A stretch of DNA of 64,000 bases from Cellulomonas chitinilytica (GCF_016862675.1 NZ_BONK01000002.1:310001-374000); one strand, 5' to 3'; counted from the first letter of the stretch, positions 1 to 11,642 are shown. Notes: a model not told the origin generated them from the letters alone. Numbers and translations: made by a program.

Positions 1-21
1 GACGACCACACGTGACCCGGC

Positions 22-2100
22 CTACCCGGCGAGCTCGAGCAGGTCCGTCAGACGGTCGAGCTCGAGGATGTTCGCCTCCAGGTCGGCCCGCGCTTTCGCC
101 TGGGCCGCTGCCGGCGCCCGCTCCAGGAACGTCGGGTTGTTCAGTCGCGCAGTCAGCCCGGCGACCAGCCCTCGGGCGTCCTGCTGCCTGCGCGCCAGAG
201 TGCGCCGCTGCCGGTCGTCGAGCGCCGGCGCCGCCGGGAGGGTCAACGTCGCACCCATCCGGCTGAGGCACGTGCCCGGTCCGGTGTCGGCGTCGACGAG
301 CCGCGCGATGCGGCACAGCTCCGCCCACAGGACGACGCCGTCCCCGGTCGCCGGCAGCATCGCCCCGGCCGCGAAGCCCTGCCGGCCCCGGTGGGCCCGC
401 GCGGCGTCGCGCAGCGCTCGCAGCTGGGCACCCGCCGCCTCGGCCTCCTCGTCAGGCGCCAGCGGTGCGGGGCACGAGGACCGGTCCATGATCCCGGACC
501 ACCCGAGGTCCTCGGCGAGCTCCTCGGTGGCGAACGGCAGCATCGGGTGCAGCGCCAGCAGCAGCGCGGTCCACGCGAACTCCAGCGCAGCACGGGCCTC
601 GGCATCACCCGCGTACAGCGCGTCCTTGCGGGCCTCCAGGTACAGGCCCGACAGGTCGTCCTCCGCGAAGCGCATCAGCGCACCCGACGCACGAGCCAGG
701 TCGCCGCCGTCGTACCCCGCGGCGGCCTCCGTGAGCGCGTCGTCGAGGCGGGTGAGCAGCCACCGGTCGAGCAGGTGCGCCGGCGCCGGCCGGGACGGCT
801 GCCACGCGCACCCGAACCGTCCGGCCAGCCCGGCGACGCTGCGCAGCTTGGTCAGGAAGCCGCGAGCGATCGTCAGGTCGTCGGCACCGAACGGGATGTC
901 CGCGCCCGGGCGAGCCTTGCGTGCCAGGGCGAGACGCAGCGTGTCGGGTCCGTGCTCGGCGATGAGGGGCAACGGGTCGATCGTGTTCCCGAAGCTCTTG
1001 GACATCTTCTTGCCGTGCTCGTCGCGGATCATGCCGTGGAACAGCATCCGACGGAACGGCGCCTGGCCCGTGAGATGAGTGCAGAGCAGGTTCATCCGCA
1101 GCGCCCAGAAGAAGATCAGGTCGTTGCCCGTGACGAGCAGGTCGTTCGGGTAGAACCGACGAAGGTCGGCGGTGTCGTGAGGCCATCCCAGGGTCGACAG
1201 GGGCCACAGCGCCGACGAGAACCAGGTGTCCAGGGTGTCCTCGTCCTGCGTCCACCCGGCAGGGACGTCCTCGTCGGACGCGCACGCGCGAGCCTGCCCG
1301 GCCGGGCCGTACCAGACGGGGATGCGGTGACCCCACCACAGCTGCCGCGACAGGCACCAGTCGCCCAGGTTCTCGGCCCATCGCAGGTAGTCCCGCCGGC
1401 CCTCGGCAGGCGAGATGGTCGTCGCTCCGCTCGTGATCGCGTCGGTCGCCGCGGCCGCCAGGTCGCTGGTCCGCAGGTACCACTGCGGGGTGCTGCGGGT
1501 CTCCAGTGCCGTGCCGCACCGCGAGCACGCCCACCCGTCCGGTGTCCCGTCGGCCTCGACGTCCGACAGGGTGGTCGCGCATCCGGGGCACCACAGGGTC
1601 TCCCGCTCGGCGCGGTAGACGAGGCCCTCGTCGAACAGCCGGGTGAACGCCGTCCGGGTCGCACGGCTCGGACCGTCGTCGAGGGTGAACGTCAGCCGGT
1701 CCCAGTCAGGGCTGGCACCGAGCTCGCGCATCTGGGTGGTGATGCCCGCGGAGCACTGCGCCTTCCAGTCCCAGGCGCGGCGTGCGAACTCCTCCCGCCC
1801 GATCTCGTCACGGCTCGTGCCTTCCGCCCGCAGCCGACGCTCCAGGAGCGCGTTCGTGGCGATGGCGGCGTGGTCCAGGCCGGGCAGCCACAGGGTCTCG
1901 GCGCCCTGCATCCGCCGCCACCGCGTCATGGCGTCGGACAGGGTGTGCTCGTAGGCGTGCCCCATGTGCAGGTCGCCGGTGATGTTCGGAGGGGGAAGGA
2001 TCATCGCCCAGCGGGGCGTGCCGGCAGCGTCGGGGGTGGTGAAGGCGCCGGAGTCCTCCCACCGCTGGTAGCGGTCGCTGGAGGTCGTGAGGGTGTGCAT
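22..2100 (-). CDS. valS: valyl-tRNA synthetase paralogue lacking the CP1 editing domain
   Basis: Class I aminoacyl-tRNA synthetase expected to charge tRNA-Val in the cytoplasm. The HIGH motif reads HMGH (residues 45-48, after LPPPNITGDL), KMSKS is intact at about 365-369, and the C-terminal arm contains NPTFLERAP, all typical of ValRS. At 692 residues it is well below the usual 860-900. The loss lies between the zinc-type cysteines (171, 174, 192, 195) and the conserved block LGDWCLSRQLWWGHR near 246-258: only about 45 residues stand where the CP1 editing domain, normally near 180 residues, should be. It should therefore be unable to clear Thr-tRNA-Val by the usual route. It is probably a second ValRS rather than the housekeeping copy; such paralogues are known as resistance or biosynthesis-linked enzymes, but nothing nearby shows which. 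The ATG at 2100 gives the family N-terminus. Confidence 0.87.
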   Translation of the reverse strand: MHTLTTSSDRYQRWEDSGAFTTPDAAGTPRWAMILPPPNITGDLHMGHAYEHTLSDAMTRWRRMQGAETLWLPGLDHAAIATNALLERRLRAEGTSRDEIGREEFARRAWDWKAQCSAGITTQMRELGASPDWDRLTFTLDDGPSRATRTAFTRLFDEGLVYRAERETLWCPGCATTLSDVEADGTPDGWACSRCGTALETRSTPQWYLRTSDLAAAATDAITSGATTISPAEGRRDYLRWAENLGDWCLSRQLWWGHRIPVWYGPAGQARACASDEDVPAGWTQDEDTLDTWFSSALWPLSTLGWPHDTADLRRFYPNDLLVTGNDLIFFWALRMNLLCTHLTGQAPFRRMLFHGMIRDEHGKKMSKSFGNTIDPLPLIAEHGPDTLRLALARKARPGADIPFGADDLTIARGFLTKLRSVAGLAGRFGCAWQPSRPAPAHLLDRWLLTRLDDALTEAAAGYDGGDLARASGALMRFAEDDLSGLYLEARKDALYAGDAEARAALEFAWTALLLALHPMLPFATEELAEDLGWSGIMDRSSCPAPLAPDEEAEAAGAQLRALRDAARAHRGRQGFAAGAMLPATGDGVVLWAELCRIARLVDADTGPGTCLSRMGATLTLPAAPALDDRQRRTLARRQQDARGLVAGLTARLNNPTFLERAPAAAQAKARADLEANILELDRLTDLLELAG

Positions 2101-2171
2101 GGTCGTCTGTCCGTTCGTACGGGTCCTGGAAGGTCGACGCTCGAGTCGAGATCTGCTCGACGAGCACAGGG

Positions 2172-2203
2172 GCCCCCGCCAGGTCCTGCGGACAGGCGGG
2201 GGC
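2172..2203 (-). promoter_or_regulatory. GC-rich hairpin in the leader of the ValRS-like gene
   Basis: On the minus strand GCCCCCGCC pairs with GGCGGGGGC (9 bp) and the interior GTCC pairs with GGAC around a TGC loop. It lies about 70 nt upstream of the ATG at 2100, so it would be in the transcript leader. It could be an attenuator or an mRNA stabiliser. I found no T-box consensus and no U-tract after it, so the regulatory role is a guess. The rest of 2101-2500 shows no gene; it is the divergent promoter region of this gene and the PAS-ANTAR gene. Confidence 0.35.
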
Positions 2204-2397
2204 TAACGTACGACGACAGCGCGCAGCGAACCCGTGAGGCGGGGTGCGCGTGCAGTGGCCATGCCCCAGTGTGCCCGACACGCCAGGGATGCGGCAGTCC
2301 CCCGGACACGACACGGGGTGCGGGACCGGTCACCCCGTCGGCGCGCGGGCCGCAGGCGGCCCCCGACCGGCGAGCGCCCGGCCCGAGTCAGGATTAA

Positions 2398-5763
<3,366 letters not shown>

Positions 5764-5809
5764 GTCGCCGTCGGTCGAGATCGAGGCACCACGTGCGGCG
5801 CAGCCGCCG

Positions 5810-7000
5810 CTAGACCAGGACCTTGCCGTCGCGGGTCACGATCCGGCCGCCCGAGACCACCAGGCTGCGCGGTGGGACGCGGACGAGGGCGTCGGGGGCG
5901 TTCTCGGCGTCGACGAGGACGACGTCCGCCGGGGCGCCCTCGACCAGGTCGTGCACGGCTCGCCCGACGAACCCTGCCGCGGACGACGTCGCGAGGCGGA
6001 CGGCGTCGGTGAGGTCGTCGTCGGTGCGCAGCCCGTGCAGCCGCGCGAAGCCGAGGGCGACCCGCAGCACGTCGCCGTCGCCGAACGGGGACCACAGGTC
6101 ACGGATGCCGTCGGTCCCGAGGCCCACGGGGATGCCGCGCGACCGCATCCCCCGCCACGGCAGCGGGGCGGTGCCGACGGGCGCGACGGTCGCCCAGGAG
6201 ACACCCGCGTCCCGCAGGTCGTCGAGCAGGTCGTCCTGCCGCGCGGGCGGGAGCTCGCCGAGCGCGAAGCCGTGCGCGATGGTGACGCGGCCCCCGAGCC
6301 CGGCACGGCGGGTGCGCTCGACGATGAGCTCGACCTGGAACGCCCCGAGCTCGCCGCGGTCGTGCAGGTGGATGTCGAGACCGACACCGCGCCGCTCGGC
6401 GATCGCGAACAGGCCGTCGAGCTGCGCCACGGGGTCGCGGTCGATGGACGCGGGGTCGATGCCGCCGACGTGCGTGGCACCCGCGGCGGCGGCCTGGTCG
6501 AGCAGGTCGAGCACGCCCGGGCGTCGGACGACGCCGTCCTGCGGGAAGGCCACGATGCTGACGTCGATCGCGCCGCCGAGCTCCTGCGCGGCCTCCCGCA
6601 CGTGCGCGACGCCCCGCAGGCCGACGCCCAGGTCGACGTCGACGTGCGTGCGCGTGGCGGTGGTGCCGTGCCGGACGAACTCGCGCAGCACGGCGACCGC
6701 GCCGGCGGTGCTGGGGATGCCGTACCGGTCGCGCTCCGCGCGCTCGTGCGCGATCCGCCCCTGCGTGGTGGCCTCGCCGCCGTAGGAGACCCACGGCTGG
6801 CCCCACCAGCTCTTGTCGACGTGGGCGTGCGCGTTCACGAAACCCGGCAGCGCGAGCAGCCCGGCGCCGTCGACGACCTCGGCACCGTCCGGCAGGCGAC
6901 CGCCCACGGGGGCCACGGAGGCGATCACCCCGTCACGCAGGACGAGGTCGGTCGAGGGGGCGCCCCACGGGCGCACACGGGTCAGGACGAGGGTGCTCAC
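5810..7000 (-). CDS. amidohydrolase, cytosine deaminase-like
   Basis: A 396-residue metal-dependent hydrolase of the cytosine deaminase/N-isopropylammelide branch of the amidohydrolase superfamily. Metal-ligand motifs are visible in order: NAHAHVDKSW, THVDVDLGV, DIHLHDRGE, TIAHGFALGEL and GTDGIRDLWSPFGDGD. The typical N-terminal and C-terminal composite beta-sandwich strands (LVLRDGVIASVAPVGGRLPD and LVVSGGRIVTRDGK) are present. The substrate cannot be read from sequence; a deaminated pyrimidine or similar ring is likely. The GTG at 7000 (VSTLVLTRVRPWG) was taken because the extra upstream codons are low-complexity and conserved residues begin there. It converges with ligA. Confidence 0.8.
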   Translation of the reverse strand: MSTLVLTRVRPWGAPSTDLVLRDGVIASVAPVGGRLPDGAEVVDGAGLLALPGFVNAHAHVDKSWWGQPWVSYGGEATTQGRIAHERAERDRYGIPSTAGAVAVLREFVRHGTTATRTHVDVDLGVGLRGVAHVREAAQELGGAIDVSIVAFPQDGVVRRPGVLDLLDQAAAAGATHVGGIDPASIDRDPVAQLDGLFAIAERRGVGLDIHLHDRGELGAFQVELIVERTRRAGLGGRVTIAHGFALGELPPARQDDLLDDLRDAGVSWATVAPVGTAPLPWRGMRSRGIPVGLGTDGIRDLWSPFGDGDVLRVALGFARLHGLRTDDDLTDAVRLATSSAAGFVGRAVHDLVEGAPADVVLVDAENAPDALVRVPPRSLVVSGGRIVTRDGKVLV

Positions 7001-7046
7001 GCCCGTCAGGACTACCAGAGGCGACGCCTTCGTCACAGCCTTTCGA

Positions 7047-7209
7047 GGCCAGCGACGAGGTGATCGTTCTGCTGACGGATGGCACATTCGCACTCGTACA
7101 TCCGACGTGGTCCCGGCGGCAGGAGTCGCCGCCGTTCCCGACGTCGAGGCTGCTGGGTGAGGCCGAGGCTGCATCTGTCGCAATCCTCGAGTGGGAGCAG
7201 GACTGGTAG
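7047..7209 (+). pseudogene. possible remnant of a small conserved protein
   Basis: The plus strand encodes a protein-like stretch with VIVLLTDGTFALVHPTW and ends at a TAG after LEWEQDW. It resembles the C-terminal half of small actinobacterial hypothetical proteins with a LxDGxxAxVHLTW motif. No upstream start and no N-terminal half are visible because the amidohydrolase start region abuts it, so I read it as a truncated gene. The assignment rests on one motif. Nothing else was seen in 7001-7245. Confidence 0.3.
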
Positions 7210-7245
7210 TGCGTCCCGTCCAGCCGCGACCCTCGCGCGTCGCAG

Positions 7246-7734
7246 TCAGCGGTGCGGTGACGGCTCCGGCCGCAAGCTGCGCACCATGGCGAGGAAGTCG
7301 GGTGCAAGCTTGCTGACGGTGCGGGTGGTGGTGGTGAAGGTCGCTACGTACAGGACACGCCCTTCCCCGTCAGCAGGTGCGGTGAGCGTGAGCAGGACCT
7401 GCTGCTGGGTGATCGCCACGTCGTGACCGTCGAGCGTGGTGGTGAAGGTCAGCTCTTGAGCCAGGCCGGGCGCGGGCTCGTGACCGAGCGGCTGCCGCCG
7501 TCGCACGACGACGTCGGTCTGGGTGGCCGTGAGCTGCGCGACGGCATCGTCGGCGAGTTGATCGAGCGACGCTTCGGCCGCGCGCGTGCCGACCGTGATG
7601 TTGGGGGTGAACCCGTCGTCGGTGCGCGCGTGAACGGCGATGAAGTCGGGCGCACCGCCCTGTGTTGGTGCAGGTTCTGCTCGCGTCCAGCCAGACGGCA
7701 GGCGAAAGGCCACCACTGGTGGTTCTGAAGCCAT
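7246..7734 (-). CDS. LpqN/DUF1795-like protein of the type VII module
   Basis: A 162-residue protein without a signal peptide. It has the pattern of the DUF1795/LpqN-like fold: an N-terminal FRLPSGWTRAEP segment, a central ITVGTRAAEASLDQLADDAV segment, and late beta strands ending with a helix LAPDFLAMVRSLRPE. Proteins of this kind often sit beside WXG100 substrates in Actinobacteria. The ATG at 7734 was chosen because AGGAG lies about 9 nt upstream. It follows the long effector gene after 46 bp on the same strand, so it may act as a partner or chaperone for that effector (inference). Confidence 0.6.
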   Translation of the reverse strand: MASEPPVVAFRLPSGWTRAEPAPTQGGAPDFIAVHARTDDGFTPNITVGTRAAEASLDQLADDAVAQLTATQTDVVVRRRQPLGHEPAPGLAQELTFTTTLDGHDVAITQQQVLLTLTAPADGEGRVLYVATFTTTTRTVSKLAPDFLAMVRSLRPEPSPHR

Positions 7735-7780
7735 GATGATGTCGCTCCTGGGTGTCGCTGCTGGATGGCGCGATGGCCGC

Positions 7781-9010
7781 TCAGTGGTAGGCCTCGTTGA
7801 GGAATTCAACGGCGTCGAGGATGGACTCGAGCACTTCCTTGGGGTCGACGCTGATTCCGCTCGACAGCGATCCACCGATGCCGACGGCCGCACCGGCGTG
7901 GCCCGTGGCCCTCCAGATGCCGTGCTCGTCGGGGCCGACGACGGCGCCGGCCTCGGCGCCGATGCCCGCCCAGCCTTCGGCCCCGACCTGGCCGCCCACG
8001 CCGCCGGCCTCGACGTCGAACTCACCAGCGACCTGAGCACCGGCGAAGCCGCCGGCGCGGGCTTCGACGCCCTGCTTTCCGATGCCGACCCCTGCTTCGG
8101 CGTACGCGCCGGCCAGTCCGGTGGCCTTCACGTTGGCGGAGGCGTGATCCGCGCTGACGCCGGCGGACGCCTCGCCCATGAGGCCCGCTCGGCCTGACGC
8201 GGACGCGTGCAGCTGACCGCTGCTGAGTCCAGCCTCGGCACTCCCTTGGGCGCCGATCTTGAAGCCGGCGCTCGCGTTGGCGTTGAGGCTCCCGTACGTG
8301 GAACTCGCCGAGGCACCCCAGCCGCCCAGGATCGCCTGCCCTTCCGCCTTGGCGAGTCCGAGGCTCGCCGCGCCGGTGGATGGGTCGATCTTGATCACGG
8401 ATCCGGAGACGTCTCCGGTCACGTTGCGGCCGTCCCGGTGCGTTTCGGTGCGCACGATGGGGACGTCACTGACCACGAGGTGGCGCAGGGTGTCGGTGGC
8501 GTCGTCGCCTGCGCGGCGAACGGCGTCGCGGGCGTCCTTGAGCACCTCGCGTGCCTCTCGGCGCAGGTGCTCGCCGGGGTCCGGGGCGGCGACCGGGCGG
8601 GTGGCAGGAAGTCCTCGGGACACGGTGTGGGTGTAGGTGTCCACCGCGATCGAGTGCGCGTAGGCGGCCGCTGCGCTCAGGTGCTCGGCACGCTGCCACA
8701 GAGCGATGGCGTGTGCGGCGTTGGTTTGCGCTGATGTCAGCACGTCGGCGTAGGTGCCCAGCGCCGTCGACGCCTGGGTCAGCGCGTCGGCCGTGATCCG
8801 CCAGCCTTTGGGGCGGGCGGCAAGCTTGTCCGAGAAGTGGTCGGCGGCGTCACCTTGCCAGCCTGGAACCCGGATGGCGGCAAGTGCGTCGGCGGCATCC
8901 TCGAGCTGGGCGGCACGCCGGCGCAGGGTGTCGGCTTCGGTGTGCACCGAGGCGGCCCGGCCCGGGACCAGGTCGAGCGGGTCAGTGGTGGTGCCGAGAT
9001 CGGCTGCCAT
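7781..9010 (-). CDS. putative type VII secretion effector, WXG-like N-terminus
   Basis: A 409-residue protein. The N-terminal 110 residues form a helical hairpin with a WXG-type turn (IRVPGWQGDAADHF), as in actinobacterial ESX/T7SS-secreted proteins. From about residue 190 the sequence becomes rich in Ala, Gly and Ser with loose repeats such as AGAYAEAGVGIGKQG and AGGFAGAQVAGEF, and it ends DAVEFLNEAYH. No catalytic motif is recognisable, so toxicity is unproven. The ATG overlaps the stop of the upstream WXG100 gene (ATGA), which implies translational coupling and is typical of a secreted pair. No ESX machinery genes are present in the window. Confidence 0.65.
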   Translation of the reverse strand: MAADLGTTTDPLDLVPGRAASVHTEADTLRRRAAQLEDAADALAAIRVPGWQGDAADHFSDKLAARPKGWRITADALTQASTALGTYADVLTSAQTNAAHAIALWQRAEHLSAAAAYAHSIAVDTYTHTVSRGLPATRPVAAPDPGEHLRREAREVLKDARDAVRRAGDDATDTLRHLVVSDVPIVRTETHRDGRNVTGDVSGSVIKIDPSTGAASLGLAKAEGQAILGGWGASASSTYGSLNANASAGFKIGAQGSAEAGLSSGQLHASASGRAGLMGEASAGVSADHASANVKATGLAGAYAEAGVGIGKQGVEARAGGFAGAQVAGEFDVEAGGVGGQVGAEGWAGIGAEAGAVVGPDEHGIWRATGHAGAAVGIGGSLSSGISVDPKEVLESILDAVEFLNEAYH

Positions 9011-9408
9011 CAGTGACCGGCCGTGTTCGCGTTCACCAGGAGGGGTGACGGACCGCCGTTCGGTCCGACGAACGGGGTCGGACGGGCCGACGGGTCGGCG
9101 GCGGGAGCCGACAGACGCGCGGCGAGCGCGTCGAAGCCGGTGCTGGTCGTCTCGTCGGAGGACCGGTACTGCTCGACCTGGTTGTCGAGGTCAGCGGCGA
9201 GCGCGTTTGTTCGGGCGGCGTGTCCCTCGACCGCGAGGTCGACGTCGGAGGCGAACAGTCGCATTGCTGCGGCCAGGGCGTCGTGCCCGTAGTTCATCCC
9301 CCAGGCGAAGCATGCGTCCTGGCGCGAGCCGGTCTCGGCGACCCGCTGGATCGACGTCCCCGCCGCATCCAGCTCCGCGAAGTCGACGTCGAACCCCGGC
9401 GCTGCCAT
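9010..9408 (-). CDS. WXG100-like small secretion partner
   Basis: A 132-residue protein predicted to be mostly helical with a loop near WGMNYGHDALAAAM. It resembles ESX/WXG100 family partners that pair with a larger substrate for export. The C-terminal 35 residues are Pro/Ala-rich (LSAPAADPSARPTPFVGPNG). The ATG at 9408 was chosen over the ORF start at 9486 because GGAGAGG lies about 9 nt upstream. Its TGA overlaps the next ATG by 4 nt. The canonical Trp-X-Gly is imperfect, so the family call rests partly on context. Confidence 0.55.
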   Translation of the reverse strand: MAAPGFDVDFAELDAAGTSIQRVAETGSRQDACFAWGMNYGHDALAAAMRLFASDVDLAVEGHAARTNALAADLDNQVEQYRSSDETTSTGFDALAARLSAPAADPSARPTPFVGPNGGPSPLLVNANTAGH

Positions 9409-9574
9409 GAGGTTGCCCCTCTCCTGGTGATCACGGTGCGGCGCAGACTCTAGGGGAATGTGTGTCTCCTCGTCCGGGTGATGCACAGGCGTGAAGAACC
9501 GGGCTCGGACGTGGGGAGGCGAAGCGCTCCGGCACCGCGCCGCTGCAGCGCGACACCGTGGGAACGGTCAGCGC

Positions 9575-10123
9575 TCAGAACTGACCGGTGACCGCGTAGT
9601 AGATCAGGAGCGCGCCTACAGCGACGGCGGTCAGGGCGCCGACGATCGCGAACGCGATCCCGATGCGCTGGTAGATTCCGGCCTTCTCCGACCATCCCAG
9701 CTCGGCCGCGGCCTCGCGGATCATCCGGTGCCCGTCGGCCGTCGTGAACTGCTGTTCAGCGGGCTCACCGGTGCGCGCATGGCCTCCCAGAGGCACCTCG
9801 TACTGCACCTCCCAGGTTCGCCCGAGGGTGCGCGTGGCCTCGATCCGGGCGGCCAGGTGTGGCGCGCGGGCGCCCGACTCGCCGGAGACCCACCGCACGT
9901 CGTAGTGCTCGTCGGTGATGCGCATGGTGCGCCGCTCGCAGTCCAGTACCACGTGGTTCTCGACGACCCCGCGGCGCCCGACCCTCTCGAGGAACCCATG
10001 CCAGCGCACGTCCTGCAGGTCGATGCGCAGGTCGAATCCGTGTTCCGTGGCATTCACCCGGTAGGGCGTCTCGGCGGCCGCCGCGCTCACCGCTTCGATG
10101 AGTTCCTCGGCCGGCGTGCTCAC
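9575..10123 (-). CDS. membrane protein with C-terminal single span
   Basis: A 182-residue protein with a polar soluble part of about 145 residues and one C-terminal membrane segment (IGIAFAIVGALTAVAVGALL). Trp/Asp-rich motifs such as DLQDVRWHGFLERVG and YDVRWVSGESGARAP occur in the soluble part. I do not recognise a characterised family. It starts at GTG 10123, overlapping the TGA of the DUF4333 lipoprotein by 4 nt, so the two are probably made and act together at the membrane. Confidence 0.6.
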   Translation of the reverse strand: MSTPAEELIEAVSAAAAETPYRVNATEHGFDLRIDLQDVRWHGFLERVGRRGVVENHVVLDCERRTMRITDEHYDVRWVSGESGARAPHLAARIEATRTLGRTWEVQYEVPLGGHARTGEPAEQQFTTADGHRMIREAAAELGWSEKAGIYQRIGIAFAIVGALTAVAVGALLIYYAVTGQF

Positions 10124-10452
10124 GAGCCCGCGTCCAGCGGGTCCTCGTCGACCGCGATGCTGAAGCCGTTCTTGCCGTTCCCGCGCTTCTCCGTGAGCGT
10201 GATGGTGAGTCCGTAGCGCTCGTCGCCGTCGGTCAGGACGCAGCGGACCTCGGCACCGACCCGCACGGGAAGCTCGTCGGGGCAGTCCATGGCGTCCGGC
10301 GCACGGCCGTACTCCTTCTCCAACGCTGCCGAAGCCTCGCTCTCGAGCTCGTCGGTCGGCACGAACCGGGTGTCGACGTGAGCTGAGCAACCCGCCACGA
10401 CGACCATGACGGCAGCGGAAAGGATCACGGAGGCAAAGCGCACGCGGCACAT
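10120..10452 (-). CDS. DUF4333 lipoprotein
   Basis: A 110-residue lipoprotein. The N-terminus is a lipoprotein signal peptide with lipobox VVAGC, and the mature part has the DUF4333 pattern (CPDELPVRVGAEVRCVLTDG) with two conserved cysteines. Function of the family is unknown; it is surface-anchored in mycobacteria and relatives. The start ATG at 10452 places the hydrophobic core correctly. The frame stays open upstream, but that part is a decayed excisionase in another phase. It is coupled to the downstream membrane protein by a 4-nt overlap. Confidence 0.72.
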   Translation of the reverse strand: MCRVRFASVILSAAVMVVVAGCSAHVDTRFVPTDELESEASAALEKEYGRAPDAMDCPDELPVRVGAEVRCVLTDGDERYGLTITLTEKRGNGKNGFSIAVDEDPLDAGS

Positions 10453-10539
10453 GATGGCACGGCCTGCCACGACCCCGGCTCTAGCGCTGTTCCAGTTCCT
10501 GTACCCCGAGACGCCAGGCAGGAGCATCGGGTGAACGCT

Positions 10540-10722
10540 CGCCGGCACACATCTGCGACCGCTCCGTCGACCCCGATCCAGCCGCGACATCCGCGACCTG
10601 GACGCACGCACCGCTGGACTGCGCAGGTCGTACGGAGCTTGGGGGCTGACCGACAGATGCGCGGCGAGCTCGGACAGGGTCATCGCCGGCTCGGTGGCCG
10701 ACGTCACGAGGTTGGTGTCCAT
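10540..10722 (-). pseudogene. frameshifted excisionase-like helix-turn-helix remnant
   Basis: From an ATG at 10722 the minus strand reads a typical AlpA/Xis-type winged helix start (MTLSELAAHLSVSPQAPYDL). After DLR the conserved continuation (consensus GRGPRGFRVG) is only found, degraded, in another frame as GRGCRGWIGVDGA. This looks like an excisionase gene broken by a frameshift and drift. It lies just outside the attL-like repeat at 10861, so it probably belongs to an older integration at the same tRNA. The stretch 10453-10539 shows nothing recognisable. Confidence 0.45.
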
Positions 10723-10824
10723 GCCACCAGGGGTGCGGCAGGTTCCCAGGACGCGACGAGGGGGTCCCAGAGGCGGGCGAGACCGGCCGAGTCGCGGTCG
10801 ATACGTGTCTATTTAATGACCAGC

Positions 10825-10864
10825 GGCCACGTCAGGCTCCTGTGTTCAGGATCCCGACGTGGCC
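10825..10864 (-). terminator. hairpin left of the attL-like repeat, likely ancestral tRNA terminator
   Basis: GGCCACGTC pairs with GACGTGGCC and the interior continues as an imperfect stem (GGGATCCTG with CAGGAGCCT) around a short loop. In the uninterrupted chromosome this hairpin would follow the 3' end of tRNA-Ala on the minus strand, so it is probably the tRNA's original terminator, displaced by the island. Confidence 0.5.
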
Positions 10865-10916
10865 TCTGACCTGCGACTTCGGTGGAGCTGAGGGGACTCG
10901 AACCCCTGACCCCCTG
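10861..10916. repeat. attL-like copy of the tRNA-Ala 3' end (56-bp direct repeat)
   Basis: These 56 bp match 20232-20287 with a single mismatch (position 15, G versus T). The match covers the T arm, variable region and acceptor 3' strand of tRNA-Ala(GGC) plus 22 bp beyond the gene end, then stops at the anticodon stem. It is not a second tRNA because the 5' half is missing. Together with the copy in the intact tRNA it brackets the Rhs island, as expected for site-specific integration at a tRNA 3' end. Confidence 0.85.
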
Positions 10917-11064
10917 AAGTACCGCGGTGTATCGGATGGTCATGCGGACCTCGGCGATTCTCCGAGAACTTCGGCATGACCTGGGCGAGCGCTGGGATCG
11001 GAGGGGCGTCGTGCACCCATCCTATGGGTGCGGTTCGGCCGCTTTCGGGGCCGTTCGATGCCGC

Positions 11065-11087
11065 AAAGTGTCCATTTTCTGTCCACC
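11065..11087. repeat. island-end direct repeat, left copy
   Basis: AAAGTGTCCATTTTCTGTCC followed by ACC recurs with one mismatch at 20174-20196 near the other end of the island. Such short repeats close to attachment sites may be arm-type recombinase sites or relics of an integrase 3' end (inference). The remaining parts of 10917-11285 contain only this site and one inter-cassette spacer repeat; I see no gene there. Confidence 0.5.
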
Positions 11088-11160
11088 GGCAGCGATCATC
11101 GATCACCGTACCGACCCGCCACCGGCTGGCCGACTTCGAAACCGAGGCGGGTGGGGCCCA

Positions 11161-11225
11161 GATGCGCGAGGCATCCACGCTCGCCGCCCGACGCCGGAGC
11201 ACACCTTTGTGATGCGAAGCGCCAT
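11161..11225. repeat. inter-cassette spacer repeat, copy A
   Basis: An imperfect copy of 13552-13616. Shared blocks include GCGAGGC, TCCACGC, CGCCGCCC, GCACAC and GATGCGAAGCGCCA. Each copy lies directly downstream (minus strand) of a toxin-immunity module: this one after the immunity gene of the orphan tip, the other after kptA. This suggests that toxin-immunity cassettes were added by duplication or recombination. Confidence 0.5.
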
Positions 11226-11285
11226 GGCCAAGCGCAGGCTGATCACCGGCGGCGCTGCCTCGCTCGGGGCCACCTGCCGGGGCGC

Positions 11286-11642
11286 TCACCGGAGCGCCTG
11301 AAGCTCCGACTCCACCGCGTCGACGACTGAAGGGTCCCCGTCGTAGTAGGCCTCCCAGAAACCCGGAGCAAGCCATGCTGTGGGCGCGATTTCCAGGACG
11401 CCACCCTCTCCGATCCGCACAGTCCACCGCTCAGGGACAGCGCCGTCGATCGTCATGAAGCTCGTCGAGTCGAACCAAGCCAGGCTGCGGCCGTCGTCGG
11501 TCACGATCTGTACCTGGACCTGACCGGCAGGCTCAGCGAGCACAGAGACCACCCAGTATTCGGTGTCAATCGTGACCCACGGGCCGGCAGCCAGCGCCTC
11601 GCCGGTCGGGGACGGTGGAACCTTCGTGCAGATGACCCTCAT
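11286..11642 (-). CDS. putative immunity protein for the orphan Rhs tip
   Basis: A 118-residue acidic soluble protein with segments EALAAGPWVTIDTEYWVVSV and WLAPGFWEAYYDGDPSVVDA. I cannot assign a named immunity family. Its ATG overlaps the stop of the orphan toxin tip by 4 nt (ATGA), the usual arrangement of a toxin tip and its cognate immunity gene. The open frame is intact although the toxin tip is broken, which fits selection to keep immunity against siblings or neighbours still carrying the active toxin (inference). Confidence 0.55.
   Translation of the reverse strand: MRVICTKVPPSPTGEALAAGPWVTIDTEYWVVSVLAEPAGQVQVQIVTDDGRSLAWFDSTSFMTIDGAVPERWTVRIGEGGVLEIAPTAWLAPGFWEAYYDGDPSVVDAVESELQALR

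Noticed and set aside
5795-5807. Terminator between ligA and the amidohydrolase gene
   Set aside because: A 5-bp GCGGC/GCCGC hairpin alone is too weak to call.
10861-10916. A second tRNA-Ala gene
   Set aside because: Only the 3' part is present; the anticodon stem and the 5' half are absent. It is the att-like repeat.
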